A stretch of 64,000 nt of DNA from Kluyvera sichuanensis (GTDB taxonomy: Bacteria > Pseudomonadota > Gammaproteobacteria > Enterobacterales > Enterobacteriaceae): contig NZ_JABBJF010000002.1 of the NCBI RefSeq assembly GCF_014218705.1, forward strand, positions 248,001 through 312,000. Direction: 5' to 3'. This document shows positions 33,577 through 42,875 of the stretch, piece after piece. The number at the start of each line of letters is the position of its first letter. The first letter of the stretch is position 1. The notes below the pieces were generated by a model. That model had not been told where the DNA came from, made no database searches, and saw nothing but the letters and a program-made list of their open reading frames with translations. The position numbers and the translations under genes were made by a program.

Positions 33577-33608
33577 AAAATGCCAGTCCTTCTGACTGGC
33601 ATTTTTTC
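33577..33608. terminator. Shared terminator of cspD and macB
   Basis: AATGCCAGTC/GACTGGCATT stem with a 5-nt loop, followed by TTTTTT on the plus strand and by TTTT on the minus strand, between convergent cspD and macAB. Confidence 0.9.
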
Positions 33609-33621
33609 ATTTCTTTTGCGC

Positions 33622-35562
33622 TTATTCCCGCGCCAGCGCATCGACCGGATCGAGCCGGGCGGCGTTGCGCGCAGGTAGCCAACCAAACAGCACACCGGTC
33701 AGCGTCGAGCAGATAAATGCCGTCAGCAGCGCCAGCGGCGAGAAGCCAATTTCCCATCCCGGCAGCACCAACTGTAAGAGCAGCGCAATCATCATGGAAA
33801 GCGCCACACCGATCGCGCCGCCGACAAGGCAGACCAGGATCGCCTCTATCAGGAACTGCTGCAGCACGTTGCTGGCTCGCGCCCCAACCGCCATACGAAT
33901 GCCGATTTCCCGGGTACGCTCGGTCACCGACACCAGCATAATGTTCATCACCCCAATACCGCCCACCACCAGCGAAATCACCGCCACCAGCGTTAAGAAC
34001 AGCTGTAATGTATGTGTGGTGCGTTCCGCGGTTTTCAAGACGCTGTCCATGTTCCAGACAAAGAAATCTTTCTTCCCGTGCCGCAGGTTTAACAGCCGAG
34101 TGAGTTGCTCTTCGGCAAGGCTGCTGTCGTAACCCTCTTTCACCCTGACGGTAATCGAGTTGAGCCACGTCTGTCCCATCACCCTCCCGGACATCGTCGA
34201 GTAAGGTAACCAGACACGCAGAATTTTGCTGCTGCCAAACATCGACTGTTTTTCATCTGCCACGCCGATAACCGTCGCGGGCATATTGCCGACCAGGATG
34301 ACTTCACCCACCACATTCGCTTTATTCGGGAACAGCTGGCGTCGCGTGTTACCATCAAGCACCACCACCTGTGAACGCTCCGCGGCCTGCACATCGTTAA
34401 AGGTGTTCCCTTCGCTGAAGGTCATACCGTAGACGTTAAAATAGTGCTGACCAATGCCTTGAACGCTGGCAGCCACATCAATATTGCCGGCCCTGACACG
34501 CAGGTTTTTTGATACCGAGGGAGTGACCGAACTGACCCACGACTGCTTTTCAATCGCCAGCAGGTCGTCGTATTTCAACGACTGCTGGTACTGCGGGTCA
34601 TCATCGCCAAAATCTTTCCCCGGATAGACATCAATAGTGTTGGTGCCGATGGCGCGAATATCCGCCAGCACCATCTGCTTAGCCGCGTCGCCCACCACCA
34701 CGATAGAAACCACAGAGGCGATGCCGATGATAATGCCCAGCATGGTCAGCAATGTGCGCATTTTATTGGCGACCATCGCGCGCCAGGCCATCGACAGCGC
34801 TTCGCGGAAGCTGTTGCTGAACTGCTGCCAGCCGGACGCATTCTGAGTCGCGGGTTTGCGCGCCGCCACCGTAGTCTGACGCGGGGGCGGATTATGGATA
34901 ATTTCGCCGTCACGAATCTCAATCACTCGCTCGGCTTGTGCGGCAACCTGCGGGTCGTGGGTGACGATAATAATGGTGTGACCCTGCTCTTTTAGCTGAT
35001 GCAGGATAGCCATCACCTCTTCACCCGAATGGGTATCGAGCGCCCCCGTGGGTTCATCAGCAAGTATCACCTGGCCGCCGTTCATCAGCGCGCGGGCGAT
35101 ACTGACGCGCTGCTGCTGGCCGCCGGAAAGCTGCGAAGGGGCATAATCCACGCGATCGGCAAGCCCAAGACGCTGCAGCAGTTCTTCCGCGCGTTCAAGA
35201 CGGGCTTTGCGCTCCATGCCAGCATAGACGGCTGGCACTTCAACATTCTGCGCGGCCGTCAGGTGAGACAGCAGATGGTAGCGCTGAAAGATAAAGCCAA
35301 AATGCTCGCGCCGCAGCGCGGCCAGCGCATCGCTATCCAGCGTCGCGACATCGACCCCGGCAACCCGATAAGTCCCGCTTGTAGGCTTATCAAGACAGCC
35401 GAGGATATTCATCAGGGTGGATTTACCCGAGCCGGAAGCGCCGACAATCGCCACCATCTCACCGGCGTTAATTTGCAGAGAGATGCCTTTAAGCACATCC
35501 ACGCTGCCGTCACCGGACGGGTAGCTGCGGCGGATGTTGCTCAGTTCAAGCAGTGCGGTCAT
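33622..35562 (-). CDS. macB: Macrolide export ATP-binding/permease protein MacB
   Basis: 646-residue ABC transporter with the nucleotide-binding domain first (Walker [10 protein letters not shown], signature LSGGQQQR, Walker [12 protein letters not shown]). A first membrane helix near residue 270, a large periplasmic domain and three C-terminal helices follow: the mechanotransmission-type MacB layout. With MacA and TolC it exports macrolides, enterotoxin and other substrates. Its start overlaps the macA stop by 4 bp, so the two are translationally coupled. Confidence 0.97.
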   Translation of the reverse strand: MTALLELSNIRRSYPSGDGSVDVLKGISLQINAGEMVAIVGASGSGKSTLMNILGCLDKPTSGTYRVAGVDVATLDSDALAALRREHFGFIFQRYHLLSHLTAAQNVEVPAVYAGMERKARLERAEELLQRLGLADRVDYAPSQLSGGQQQRVSIARALMNGGQVILADEPTGALDTHSGEEVMAILHQLKEQGHTIIIVTHDPQVAAQAERVIEIRDGEIIHNPPPRQTTVAARKPATQNASGWQQFSNSFREALSMAWRAMVANKMRTLLTMLGIIIGIASVVSIVVVGDAAKQMVLADIRAIGTNTIDVYPGKDFGDDDPQYQQSLKYDDLLAIEKQSWVSSVTPSVSKNLRVRAGNIDVAASVQGIGQHYFNVYGMTFSEGNTFNDVQAAERSQVVVLDGNTRRQLFPNKANVVGEVILVGNMPATVIGVADEKQSMFGSSKILRVWLPYSTMSGRVMGQTWLNSITVRVKEGYDSSLAEEQLTRLLNLRHGKKDFFVWNMDSVLKTAERTTHTLQLFLTLVAVISLVVGGIGVMNIMLVSVTERTREIGIRMAVGARASNVLQQFLIEAILVCLVGGAIGVALSMMIALLLQLVLPGWEIGFSPLALLTAFICSTLTGVLFGWLPARNAARLDPVDALARE

Positions 35563-36674
35563 TGTGCGGCCCCGGCTTTACCTTCTCCGGTAATCACCTC
35601 ATCGCCCGCGTCCAGCCCTTTGGCAATTTCCACATCGGTGTCGTTGCGCGCGCCAATCACGACTTCACGGGTTTTCACCTCGCCGTTACGCAGCAGACGC
35701 ACGTTGTAGCGGTTGTCTCCCACGTTCTCGCCCAGCGCGGAAAGCGGGATGGTCAGCACATCGTTTACGCCGCTGAGCTGGATATGTACCTGAGCCGTCA
35801 TGTCGAGGCGCAAAACGCCCTGCGGGTTAGGCACTTCAAAACGGGCATAGTAGAAGATGGCGTCGTTGACCTTCTCCGGCGTTGGCAGAATGTCTTTGAG
35901 CGTGCCTTCATAACGCGTCAGCGGGTCACCCAGCACCGTAAACCAGGCTTTCTGCCCTGGTTTAAGGTGGATAACATCAGCCTCCGACACCTGCGCTTTC
36001 ACCAGCATCGTACGGAGATCGGCAAGGGTCAGAATATTCGGCGCCTGCTGGGCGGCAATCACCGTCTGCCCCTGCAGGGTAGTAATTTGCGTAACTTCAC
36101 CCGCCATAGGCGCGACGATACGCGTGAAATCGAGGTTGGTTTTGGCGGTATCAAGAGAGGCCTGATTTCGCTTAATTTGTGCGTCAATTGTGCCAATCTG
36201 CGCCTTTTTCACCACCATTTCGGTGGCAGCGGTATCCAGATCCTGGCGCGAAATCGCCTGGGTTTTTGCCAGTTGCTGCTGGCGTGAAAGGGTTACACTC
36301 GCCAGCTTCCATTCGGCTTCAGCCTGCTGGCGCTGCGCTCGCAGTTCCATCAACGTGGCTTCTACCTCTTTTATCTGGTTTTGCGCCTGTTCGGGGTCAA
36401 TCACCCCCAACAGCTGATCTTTCGCGACTTTATCGCCAATGCTTACCGACAGCGTTTTCAACTGCCCACTCACCTGCGCACCAACGTCTACTTTGCGCAG
36501 CGCGTCAAGCTTACCGGTAGCCAGCACGCTCTGCTCCAGGGAGCCCTTACGGACAATCAACGTCTGGTAGTTGGGCAACGGCGCGTTCAGCGTTTTCCAG
36601 ACCGCTATCACGGCGATAATCACGACGATTGCCGCGATGACATAGCGTTTTTTAAACTTTCCCTTGATGTTCAT
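35559..36674 (-). CDS. macA: Macrolide efflux periplasmic adaptor MacA
   Basis: 371-residue HlyD-type membrane fusion protein with an N-terminal membrane anchor ([16 protein letters not shown]), lipoyl half-motifs, a helical hairpin of coiled-coil type (about residues 95-170) and beta-barrel domains. The start is the ATG at 36,674 ([15 protein letters not shown]), giving the E. coli length; the frame is open to 36,740, but that extension would overlap the PhoP-box-like repeat. First gene of macAB, divergent from a ybjX paralogue. Confidence 0.96.
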   Translation of the reverse strand: MNIKGKFKKRYVIAAIVVIIAVIAVWKTLNAPLPNYQTLIVRKGSLEQSVLATGKLDALRKVDVGAQVSGQLKTLSVSIGDKVAKDQLLGVIDPEQAQNQIKEVEATLMELRAQRQQAEAEWKLASVTLSRQQQLAKTQAISRQDLDTAATEMVVKKAQIGTIDAQIKRNQASLDTAKTNLDFTRIVAPMAGEVTQITTLQGQTVIAAQQAPNILTLADLRTMLVKAQVSEADVIHLKPGQKAWFTVLGDPLTRYEGTLKDILPTPEKVNDAIFYYARFEVPNPQGVLRLDMTAQVHIQLSGVNDVLTIPLSALGENVGDNRYNVRLLRNGEVKTREVVIGARNDTDVEIAKGLDAGDEVITGEGKAGAAQ

Positions 36675-36722
36675 AAAAATCCTGAATTCCCCAGTGTATC
36701 CATCAGAATGAAAAGGCAAGCG

Positions 36723-36739
36723 TAAACAAAATATAAACA
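36723..36739 (-). promoter_or_regulatory. PhoP box between macA and ybjX
   Basis: On the minus strand TGTTTA-TATTT-TGTTTA is a perfect direct repeat of the PhoP half-site with the canonical 5-bp spacer. It lies 49 bp upstream of macA and 98 bp upstream of the ybjX start at 36,837. In Salmonella macAB and ybjX are both reported in the PhoP network, so the box could serve either or both genes. The site is plain in the sequence; its effect is inferred. Confidence 0.72.
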
Positions 36740-36836
36740 ATCACTAAAGATATCTAAGAATTTTCCGATGATTGAGAATTGGTTTAGTTTTCCAATTGTA
36801 AACTTTGGAAAAGTTTTTTATATCAGGTCGCCATCA

Positions 36837-37790
36837 ATGTCTCAGCTCAGTGATAACTCTCTTCCCCCAGCGCATTCTTTCTCCGGCCTTGGGCTGTTTT
36901 TCAGCCTGTTCAGCGGGCAGTGGCGTCCTAGCGAACACTGGCATAAAAACAGCTTCCGGCGGAAGTTTATGGTGCGTTCTTTATTGATGCCACGCTTAAA
37001 CCGCGATTGGATGCACGAATTATCTCAATGGTCAAATCTTAACGCGGTCATGGCCCGTCAACCTCGCCTGCCGGTGCGACTGCATCGTCCTTATCTGGCG
37101 GTCAATTTCCCTCGCCCTTTGATTGTGGATGCGCTGCGTTATCACTATAAGCTGTTATCCGAGGCAATGTCCCCTGAAGAGTTTGAGACCTATCTGAAAT
37201 CGCAGTATTTCCCACTTGCAAAACTAGAGGGGAAAAACGGTGAGGTCTTCAGCATTGAACTGACCATGGATGTCAATCTCGACAAAGAGGGCGATAGCAC
37301 TATCCTGATGCGTAACGCGAATGGCGATACGCTGGCGGAAATGACCTTTACCATCCTGAGCTATCAGAACCAACGGACGCTGTTTATCGGTGGCCTCCAG
37401 GGCGGTAAACGTGAACTTCCTCATGAAGCCATTCAGGAAGCGACCAAAGCCTGCCACGGCCTGTTCCCGAAACGCCTGGTGATGGAAGCCGTTTGCCACT
37501 TTGCAGGCCGTCTGCAGGTGGAACAAATTCTCGCCGTCAGCAACACGGTCCATATTTTCCGTGGCGAGCGCTACCACGATAAAAACAAAGCCGTCCTTTC
37601 GGATTACGACAGCTTTTGGGAAGCCGTAGGCGGTGAATGCGATCAAAACCGCTATTTCCATATCCCTGTCACTATTGCCCGCAAAGATCTTGCCGAAATT
37701 GCGAGCAAAAAACGCGCAGAGTACCGCCGCCGCTTTGAGTTGCTGGATACCATTGGCACGCAAATGTCGACGCTCTTTGGCCAGCGCTAA
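36837..37790 (+). CDS. VirK/YbjX family protein (copy 1)
   Basis: 317-residue DUF535 (VirK/YbjX) protein, cytoplasmic by appearance with no signal peptide or membrane helix. Family motifs include KACHGLFPKRLVMEAV, FIGGLQGGK and the C-terminal SKKRAEYRRRFELLD. I prefer the ATG at 36,837 (MSQLSDNSLPP) over the upstream in-frame ATG at 36,768 because it has an AGGT ribosome site and gives the family length. Relatives in Salmonella (YbjX/SomA, VirK) are PhoP-controlled and tied to envelope stress and lipid A phenotypes; the biochemical role is unknown. A second paralogue follows in tandem 173 bp downstream. Confidence 0.9.
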   Translation: MSQLSDNSLPPAHSFSGLGLFFSLFSGQWRPSEHWHKNSFRRKFMVRSLLMPRLNRDWMHELSQWSNLNAVMARQPRLPVRLHRPYLAVNFPRPLIVDALRYHYKLLSEAMSPEEFETYLKSQYFPLAKLEGKNGEVFSIELTMDVNLDKEGDSTILMRNANGDTLAEMTFTILSYQNQRTLFIGGLQGGKRELPHEAIQEATKACHGLFPKRLVMEAVCHFAGRLQVEQILAVSNTVHIFRGERYHDKNKAVLSDYDSFWEAVGGECDQNRYFHIPVTIARKDLAEIASKKRAEYRRRFELLDTIGTQMSTLFGQR

Positions 37791-37899
37791 TCTCTTTTTC
37801 TACGCACTGCTGATGTGGTGCGTAGAAATACGCAGAAAACAGACACCACCAAACCTAAACGCTTCATCAACAAAGATTAATCTCCACAATTCTTACATT

Positions 37900-37935
37900 T
37901 GTTGAAATTGTGTTGAGCATCTCGTTGCTTAAATA
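37900..37935 (+). promoter_or_regulatory. PhoP-box-like repeat and promoter of the second ybjX copy
   Basis: TGTTGA-AATTG-TGTTGA (37,900-37,916) is a direct repeat with 5-bp spacer differing from the PhoP half-site TGTTTA by one base in each half. A TAAATA -10-like hexamer at 37,930-37,935 lies about 12-13 bp after it, the spacing seen at PhoP-activated promoters. It lies 48 bp upstream of the ATG at 37,964. Confidence 0.55.
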
Positions 37936-37963
37936 GGCAAATCTTTCTTATGAGATTATTCCT

Positions 37964-38920
37964 ATGTCCAGCCTCGCCGAACTTTCCCTCTCCACTGCCC
38001 TGCAGCCAGAATCCAGTTGGCATTTCTTTCGGCTGCTATCAACCGGTGCGTTAACGCCTGGCCGAGCGTGGGAAAATCCAGGCTATCGCTTTAAGTTCAT
38101 GCTGCGTTCACTGAGCACGCCGCGCATGACCGGCAAGCTGCTGGCGAACCTGGCAAAACAACCACATTTAAAACAGATCCTTGATGTACAGCCTGGTCTA
38201 CCGTGCCGTCTGCACCGTCCGTGGTTGTCTGTCCACACCGATCATCAACAGATCATCGAGGCGTTAAGCTGGCACTACCAGCAGTTGCTGAGCCATCTGC
38301 CGGAACGCGTAGCTAAAGGCTACCTCTCACCGCACGGCGCGCTGTTGGCGACCATTAACGGCAAAGACGGTCAGCAGTACGCTATTCGCCTCAACGCAGA
38401 TGCCATGCAGGATAAAGAAGGTGAAGCCACACTAACGTTTCGTGATGAAAACAACACCGTGCTGGCGGAGCTAACATTTACGTTATGCCAGTTCAACGGG
38501 GTGGATACCTTTTATATTGGGGGTTTGCAGGGGGCGAAGGCGCACGTTCCGCACCAGCTTATCCAAACCGCGACGAAAGCCTGTCATGGCCTGTTCCCGA
38601 AACGCCTGGTGGTGGATGCGCTGTTAACGCTGGCGACACCGCTGTCGGTAGAACACGTTCGCGCCGTCAGCAACGAGACGCATATCTACCAGAGCCTGCG
38701 CTATCGTCGTAAAAAACGCGACAAACTGCATGCCGATTACAACAGCTTCTGGGAATCGCTCAGCGCAACGGTAGATAGCAAAGGAGATTACGTGCTGCCG
38801 CTGATGCTGCCGCGTAAAACCATGGAAGAGATTGCCAGCAAAAAACGGGCGGAGTACCGCCGCCGCTACGAGCTGCTGGATACGCTCCAGCAGCAGATTT
38901 TGCAGACCAGCACGCGCTAA
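37964..38920 (+). CDS. VirK/YbjX family protein (copy 2)
   Basis: 318-residue DUF535 protein paralogous to the gene just upstream. The two share motifs KACHGLFPKRLVV, FYIGGLQGAK and SKKRAEYRRRYELLDT, but the N-terminal third has diverged. E. coli has one ybjX at this place; Salmonella also carries a second family member, virK. Which of the two copies here is the ybjX orthologue cannot be settled by eye. The stop overlaps the stop of convergent ybjD by 4 bp (38,917-38,920), so no terminator separates them. Confidence 0.9.
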   Translation: MSSLAELSLSTALQPESSWHFFRLLSTGALTPGRAWENPGYRFKFMLRSLSTPRMTGKLLANLAKQPHLKQILDVQPGLPCRLHRPWLSVHTDHQQIIEALSWHYQQLLSHLPERVAKGYLSPHGALLATINGKDGQQYAIRLNADAMQDKEGEATLTFRDENNTVLAELTFTLCQFNGVDTFYIGGLQGAKAHVPHQLIQTATKACHGLFPKRLVVDALLTLATPLSVEHVRAVSNETHIYQSLRYRRKKRDKLHADYNSFWESLSATVDSKGDYVLPLMLPRKTMEEIASKKRAEYRRRYELLDTLQQQILQTSTR

Positions 38921-40575
38921 TCTGCCTTCCCGCGCGCCAGCCAGACGACGCGGGAAAACATTTTCTTCAGTAAAGGCGGTACGGCTTCAGTACCCCGTCG
39001 CCCCGCCTCCATCGCCACTTCAATGGCCAGATCGGGTTTTGACGACCGATGGATAGCTTTGGTAATCACCCGGCGCATGTTCATCGGAATATTTTCCGGC
39101 AGCTGTGCAACACGGTGATAGACGCTGGAAAAGCCCTGCTTATACATAAAGTGTTCCATGTCCAGCGCCGGCAACGTGGTCAGGTGATGGTGCTCCTGAT
39201 CCCGATCATTATTGAGCAACCCCCGCACGGTGGCGGCGTACTTTTTACCGGCCTCGTCACCGTCGACCAGCACGTGCCATTCAATACCCATCCGGCGCGC
39301 AAACTTGATAAGCGGCTTTAATCCCGACTGAGCAAATTCAATCACCTTCACCCCTTCAGCATCAAAGTGATGGCCGCACTGGCGCGCCAGTTCGTTAATC
39401 ACCCAGGTTTCCGTCTCGCCTTCCACCAGCAGCCAGCAGCGGGCAAACAGCGATGAAGCGCGGTTAAAGCGGATATGGAAGGAGATGCGGCGGCTATCTT
39501 CAGCGTTCATCCCTTCCGGCCCTAAGCGCCAGGCAGAAACGCGGGACGATTCACGCACCAGACGGCAAACGTACTGCATCGGCGTCAGCGACAGCAGTTC
39601 ACCAGAGTTCGTGGTGGCAATACGCTGCAATGGCAGCAGGTTCAGCAGGCTCCAGGCCACGGAGAGCATAATGGGGTGCAGTCGGGTTTCCGGGTCTTCC
39701 ACCAGCAGCAGCGGGCGAGCGTCTTTATCCAGCCTGACCGTCCCTTTCGCCTGCAATAAGGTGGCAAACATGCCCAGCAGGATCACCCGGTGATTGCGGG
39801 CGCCGGGTTTATCTATCATGCGGTTAATAAGATCGAGATAGCGCCAGCTACGCTGCTCATCGTGAGAGCGCCGACGCATCAGGCGCTGGATCGCCGGGCC
39901 GGATCCCTGTTCAGAAAAGTAGTGTTCGAGCAGTTGCCCCATCGCCGAGAGCCCCTGGCGAATTTGCCCGTCGCTCAGGTTCTGTGGGCTGGTGACCAGC
40001 TCACGCGACAAATAATCCAGCTGACGGGCGGTAATCTCGACATCCGGTACGTTCGGCACGGTGCCGTTACGAATACGACGCATAAAACGGGCATCGCGCA
40101 GGCGCAGCACCGGCATCAGGCGAATCAGTTCGCGCGCGCAGGCATCGATATCATCCAGTTCCAGCGCCTGGCCGTCGCTGTCGATAAAGCTGCGTAAAGT
40201 CAGTACGCTACCGTCGGCGGCCAGTTCACCTTCCAGGCGATAGAAAATGCGCTGATAGCCGTCAGGGCACAGCGACCAGCAGCCGGTGAGGCCACGGTAA
40301 CGACGCCCGCGGTAGCGTCCCGGCTCGTTCTCGCGAAAGGTCAGAATAATATGCAGATGATGTTCGCGCCCCTGAACATCGCCGGGCGGGAACCAGAAAT
40401 CGTTGCGGACAAAGTGATACAGCCCTTCATGCGGGGAAAGCAGCAGCGTCAATGCATCCAGCAGACTCGACTTACCCCAGGCGTTTTCGCCGATTAAGAC
40501 ATTATTTTGTTCCAGCATTAACGACAAACGGTTGATGCCGCGAAACCCTGCAATCTCGGTGCGCTCAAGAAGCAT
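38917..40575 (-). CDS. ybjD: YbjD, OLD-family ATPase/TOPRIM nuclease-like protein
   Basis: 552-residue protein with an SMC/RecF-like N-terminal ATPase (Walker A GENAWGKSS, with the start of the signature and D-loop near LLLVEDPETRLHP) and a C-terminal TOPRIM domain (LLVEGETE with the later VLVDGDEAGKK). This is the class-1 OLD (overcoming lysogenization defect) architecture. OLD proteins are nucleases linked to phage defence; E. coli YbjD has no settled role. The start is the ATG at 40,575 (MLLERTEIAGFRG), the E. coli length; the frame extends upstream to 40,656 without support. Confidence 0.95.
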   Translation of the reverse strand: MLLERTEIAGFRGINRLSLMLEQNNVLIGENAWGKSSLLDALTLLLSPHEGLYHFVRNDFWFPPGDVQGREHHLHIILTFRENEPGRYRGRRYRGLTGCWSLCPDGYQRIFYRLEGELAADGSVLTLRSFIDSDGQALELDDIDACARELIRLMPVLRLRDARFMRRIRNGTVPNVPDVEITARQLDYLSRELVTSPQNLSDGQIRQGLSAMGQLLEHYFSEQGSGPAIQRLMRRRSHDEQRSWRYLDLINRMIDKPGARNHRVILLGMFATLLQAKGTVRLDKDARPLLLVEDPETRLHPIMLSVAWSLLNLLPLQRIATTNSGELLSLTPMQYVCRLVRESSRVSAWRLGPEGMNAEDSRRISFHIRFNRASSLFARCWLLVEGETETWVINELARQCGHHFDAEGVKVIEFAQSGLKPLIKFARRMGIEWHVLVDGDEAGKKYAATVRGLLNNDRDQEHHHLTTLPALDMEHFMYKQGFSSVYHRVAQLPENIPMNMRRVITKAIHRSSKPDLAIEVAMEAGRRGTEAVPPLLKKMFSRVVWLARGKAD

Positions 40576-40950
40576 AACTCCTCCGTAACACAATACGCCT
40601 GCTCTCCTTTCATTCTCGCAGTATAGCGGCATGGAGGGGCGTTGACATCCGCTCATTCCCTTACTTTCAGGTAGAAGAAGGCGTCATTAACCGTGCAAAG
40701 TAATAAAATGCGCTCTCAATCACTCTTCACGATTATTCCGAAAATAATGCACTACACTCTAAATTAAAGAATGAATTGCTCAAGGATTAACACCACATTG
40801 TTTTGTATCAAAGTTCGCGTATTTATTTAACTGGTTAAGGGATGACGTTAGTTTCTAAAATAGCGCTGACTATGCCTGCCGCTCAATTCAGGCCGGTATA
40901 AATTCAGTCGTCATCCTTTATGACGATGATATTTTTAATTCGAGGTGGTT
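40576..40950. promoter_or_regulatory. ybjD/aqpZ divergent intergenic region
   Basis: 375 bp without a gene. It should contain both promoters. A perfect hairpin TCGTCAT/ATGACGA (40,908-40,926, loop CCTTT) lies 24 bp before the aqpZ ATG, immediately ahead of the ribosome site CGAGGTGG. The stem has no T run and so is not a terminator; it may affect leader stability or translation. Confidence 0.6.
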
Positions 40951-41643
40951 ATGTTTAGAAAATTGGCTGCAGAGTGCTTTGGCACCTTCTGGCTGGTATT
41001 TGGTGGTTGCGGCAGTGCGGTTCTGGCTGCAGCATTCCCAGAGTTAGGGATTGGCTTTGCGGGTGTGGCGCTGGCGTTCGGTTTAACCGTTCTCACCATG
41101 GCTTTTGCTGTAGGGCACATTTCTGGCGGCCATTTTAACCCGGCAGTGACGCTGGGCCTGTGGGCGGGCGGTCGTTTCCCGGCTAAAGACGTTATCGGTT
41201 ATATCATTGCTCAGGTTGTGGGCGGGATTATCGCTGCTGCTATTCTGTATCTCATCGCCAGCGGTAAAGCAGGCTTTGACGCAGCAGCCAGTGGTTTCGC
41301 TTCTAACGGCTACGGCGAACACTCACCGGGTGGCTACTCCATGCTGTCCGCTATCGTGATTGAAATCGTATTGACCTGTGGCTTCCTGCTGGTTATCCAC
41401 GGTGCAACTGATAAAAATGCGCCAGCGGGCTTCGCCCCTATTGCTATCGGTCTGGCGCTGACCCTGATCCACCTGATCAGCATCCCAGTGACTAACACCT
41501 CTGTTAACCCGGCGCGTAGTACTGCAGTGGCTATCTTCCAGGGCGGTTGGGCACTGAACCAGCTGTGGCTCTTCTGGGTCATGCCAATTATCGGCGGTAT
41601 CCTCGGTGGTCTGATTTATCGCACCCTGCTGGAAAAGAAATAA
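40951..41643 (+). CDS. aqpZ: Aquaporin Z
   Basis: 230-residue water channel of the MIP family with six helices and two half-helices. Both NPA motifs are present: HFNPAVT in the first half and SVNPARS in the second, with the selectivity arginine following the second. The start is the ATG at 40,951 ([14 protein letters not shown]) after GAGGTGG; a GTG six bases upstream opens the same frame but would overlap the ribosome site. A BIME and a terminator follow. Confidence 0.98.
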   Translation: MFRKLAAECFGTFWLVFGGCGSAVLAAAFPELGIGFAGVALAFGLTVLTMAFAVGHISGGHFNPAVTLGLWAGGRFPAKDVIGYIIAQVVGGIIAAAILYLIASGKAGFDAAASGFASNGYGEHSPGGYSMLSAIVIEIVLTCGFLLVIHGATDKNAPAGFAPIAIGLALTLIHLISIPVTNTSVNPARSTAVAIFQGGWALNQLWLFWVMPIIGGILGGLIYRTLLEKK

Positions 41644-41645
41644 TA

Positions 41646-41720
41646 CGGCTGTAGCCCGGACGAGGCGCTCAGGCGCCGACTCCGGGTATCCCCGGCGGCG
41701 CTTCGCTTGGCCGGGCTACA
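41646..41720. repeat. BIME (paired REP units) after aqpZ
   Basis: Two GC-rich palindromic units in opposite orientation: TGTAGCCCGGACGAGGCGC at the left and GGCGCTTCGCTTGGCCGGGC with CTACA at the right. This is a bacterial interspersed mosaic element of the Klebsiella type, similar to the one at 57,720-57,795. Confidence 0.8.
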
Positions 41721-41721
41721 T

Positions 41722-41757
41722 AAGAAAGACCCGGCTTTGTCGGGTCTTTCTTTTTTC
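41722..41757 (+). terminator. Terminator after aqpZ
   Basis: GAAAGACCCG/CGGGTCTTTC stem with loop GCTTTGT, followed by TTTTTT. Confidence 0.9.
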
Positions 41758-41830
41758 GTGGCTTTACTCAGAATGGGGTTTTCGGTAGTGTCTGTGCGCT
41801 ATTTCAACACTGCAAGGAACTGAGCTCGCC

Positions 41831-42730
41831 ATGTTATCGGGATTGCTAATCATTCTGGTGCCACTCATTATCGGCTACCTTATCCCCCTCACCCACCGCA
41901 GCGCGCTGCAGCTAATCAACCGTCTGCTGAGCTGGATTGTTTATCTTATTCTCTTCTTTATGGGGATCAGTCTGGCATTCCTGGATAATCTGGCGGATAA
42001 CCTGTTAGCTATTTTCCACTATTCCGCCATTAGTATTGTGGTTATTTTAGCGTGCAATATGCTGGCGCTAATGTGGCTTGAAAAAGTGCGTCCGTGGGGG
42101 CATCCACACCATCAGGAAAAATTACCGTCCCGCGTCGCCATGGCGCTGGAATCATTAAAACTGTGCTTTGTGGTTATAGCCGGTTTTGTGGTTGGACTAA
42201 GCGGTTTTGCTTTTTTACAGCATGCCACCGACGCCAGCGAATATACGCTTATCTTCCTCCTGTTCCTTGTAGGTATTCAGCTGAGAAATAGTGGTATGAC
42301 GCTGCGACAGATAATTCTCAACCGCCGTGGCATGCTAATTGCGCTGGTGGTGGTCGCAAGCTCTATGGTAGCCGGGGTGATTAACGCTTTTCTGCTCGGA
42401 CTGCCGATTAAAACCGGAATGGCGATGGCCTCAGGATTCGGCTGGTATTCGCTCTCAGGTATTCTTCTGACTGATGCTTATGGCCCGGTGATCGGCAGCG
42501 CCACCTTCTTTAATGACCTCGCGCGCGAACTGCTCGCCATCATGCTGATCCCCGGTCTGGTTCGCCGCAGTCGCTCAACGGCGCTGGGGCTATGTGGCGC
42601 AACGTCAATGGACTTTACCCTGCCGGTGCTACAACGTTCCGGTGGCGTAGAAATGGTGCCACCTGCCATCGTCCACGGCTTCCTGCTGAGCCTGTTGGTT
42701 CCTCTGATGATGGCCTTCTTCACCGCCTGA
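41831..42730 (+). CDS. lysO: Lysine exporter LysO
   Basis: 299-residue inner-membrane protein with eight predicted helices, matching LysO (YbjE) of E. coli, which exports lysine and its toxic analogue thialysine. Conserved acidic and glycine-rich membrane segments are seen (GIQLRNSGMTLRQI, FGWYSLSGILL). The frame ends MMAFFTA. In E. coli the gene is under ArgR control; I could not see a convincing ARG box here. It lies between aqpZ and hcp, all on the same strand but separated by terminator and promoter regions. Confidence 0.95.
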   Translation: MLSGLLIILVPLIIGYLIPLTHRSALQLINRLLSWIVYLILFFMGISLAFLDNLADNLLAIFHYSAISIVVILACNMLALMWLEKVRPWGHPHHQEKLPSRVAMALESLKLCFVVIAGFVVGLSGFAFLQHATDASEYTLIFLLFLVGIQLRNSGMTLRQIILNRRGMLIALVVVASSMVAGVINAFLLGLPIKTGMAMASGFGWYSLSGILLTDAYGPVIGSATFFNDLARELLAIMLIPGLVRRSRSTALGLCGATSMDFTLPVLQRSGGVEMVPPAIVHGFLLSLLVPLMMAFFTA

Positions 42731-42765
42731 TACCTCTATGGCGGTAGCCCCGGCTGCCGCCAAAA

Positions 42766-42862
42766 TTGCGCTAAATCAACCTCCCTTTAAGTTGCACCAG
42801 AAATCCCTTTTCAAGGCTAAGCACCAGGCTTACCCTTAAACATGTATATTAAATATAACTTT
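42766..42862 (+). promoter_or_regulatory. hcp-hcr promoter region with FNR-like and NsrR-like sites
   Basis: TTGCG-CTAA-ATCAA (42,766-42,779) has a perfect right FNR half and a weaker left half. Further down, AACATGTATATT/AAATATAACTTT (42,839-42,862) is an imperfect palindrome resembling the NsrR site known at E. coli hcp. With the E. coli spacing (FNR at about -72.5) the start point would fall inside the NsrR-like site, where a nitric-oxide-sensing repressor could block transcription. Both sites are recognised by eye. Confidence 0.65.
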
Positions 42863-42875
42863 AAAAGGTGTGACC

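Noticed and set aside
36675-36740. 22-codon extension of macA
   Set aside because: Would place the start inside the PhoP box and add residues not seen in MacA; the ATG at 36,674 gives the exact usual length.
38917-40575. YbjD as part of a new phage defence operon
   Set aside because: OLD-family domains are present, but the gene is a conserved single core gene in enterics with no partner gene (no UvrD-like helicase) beside it.
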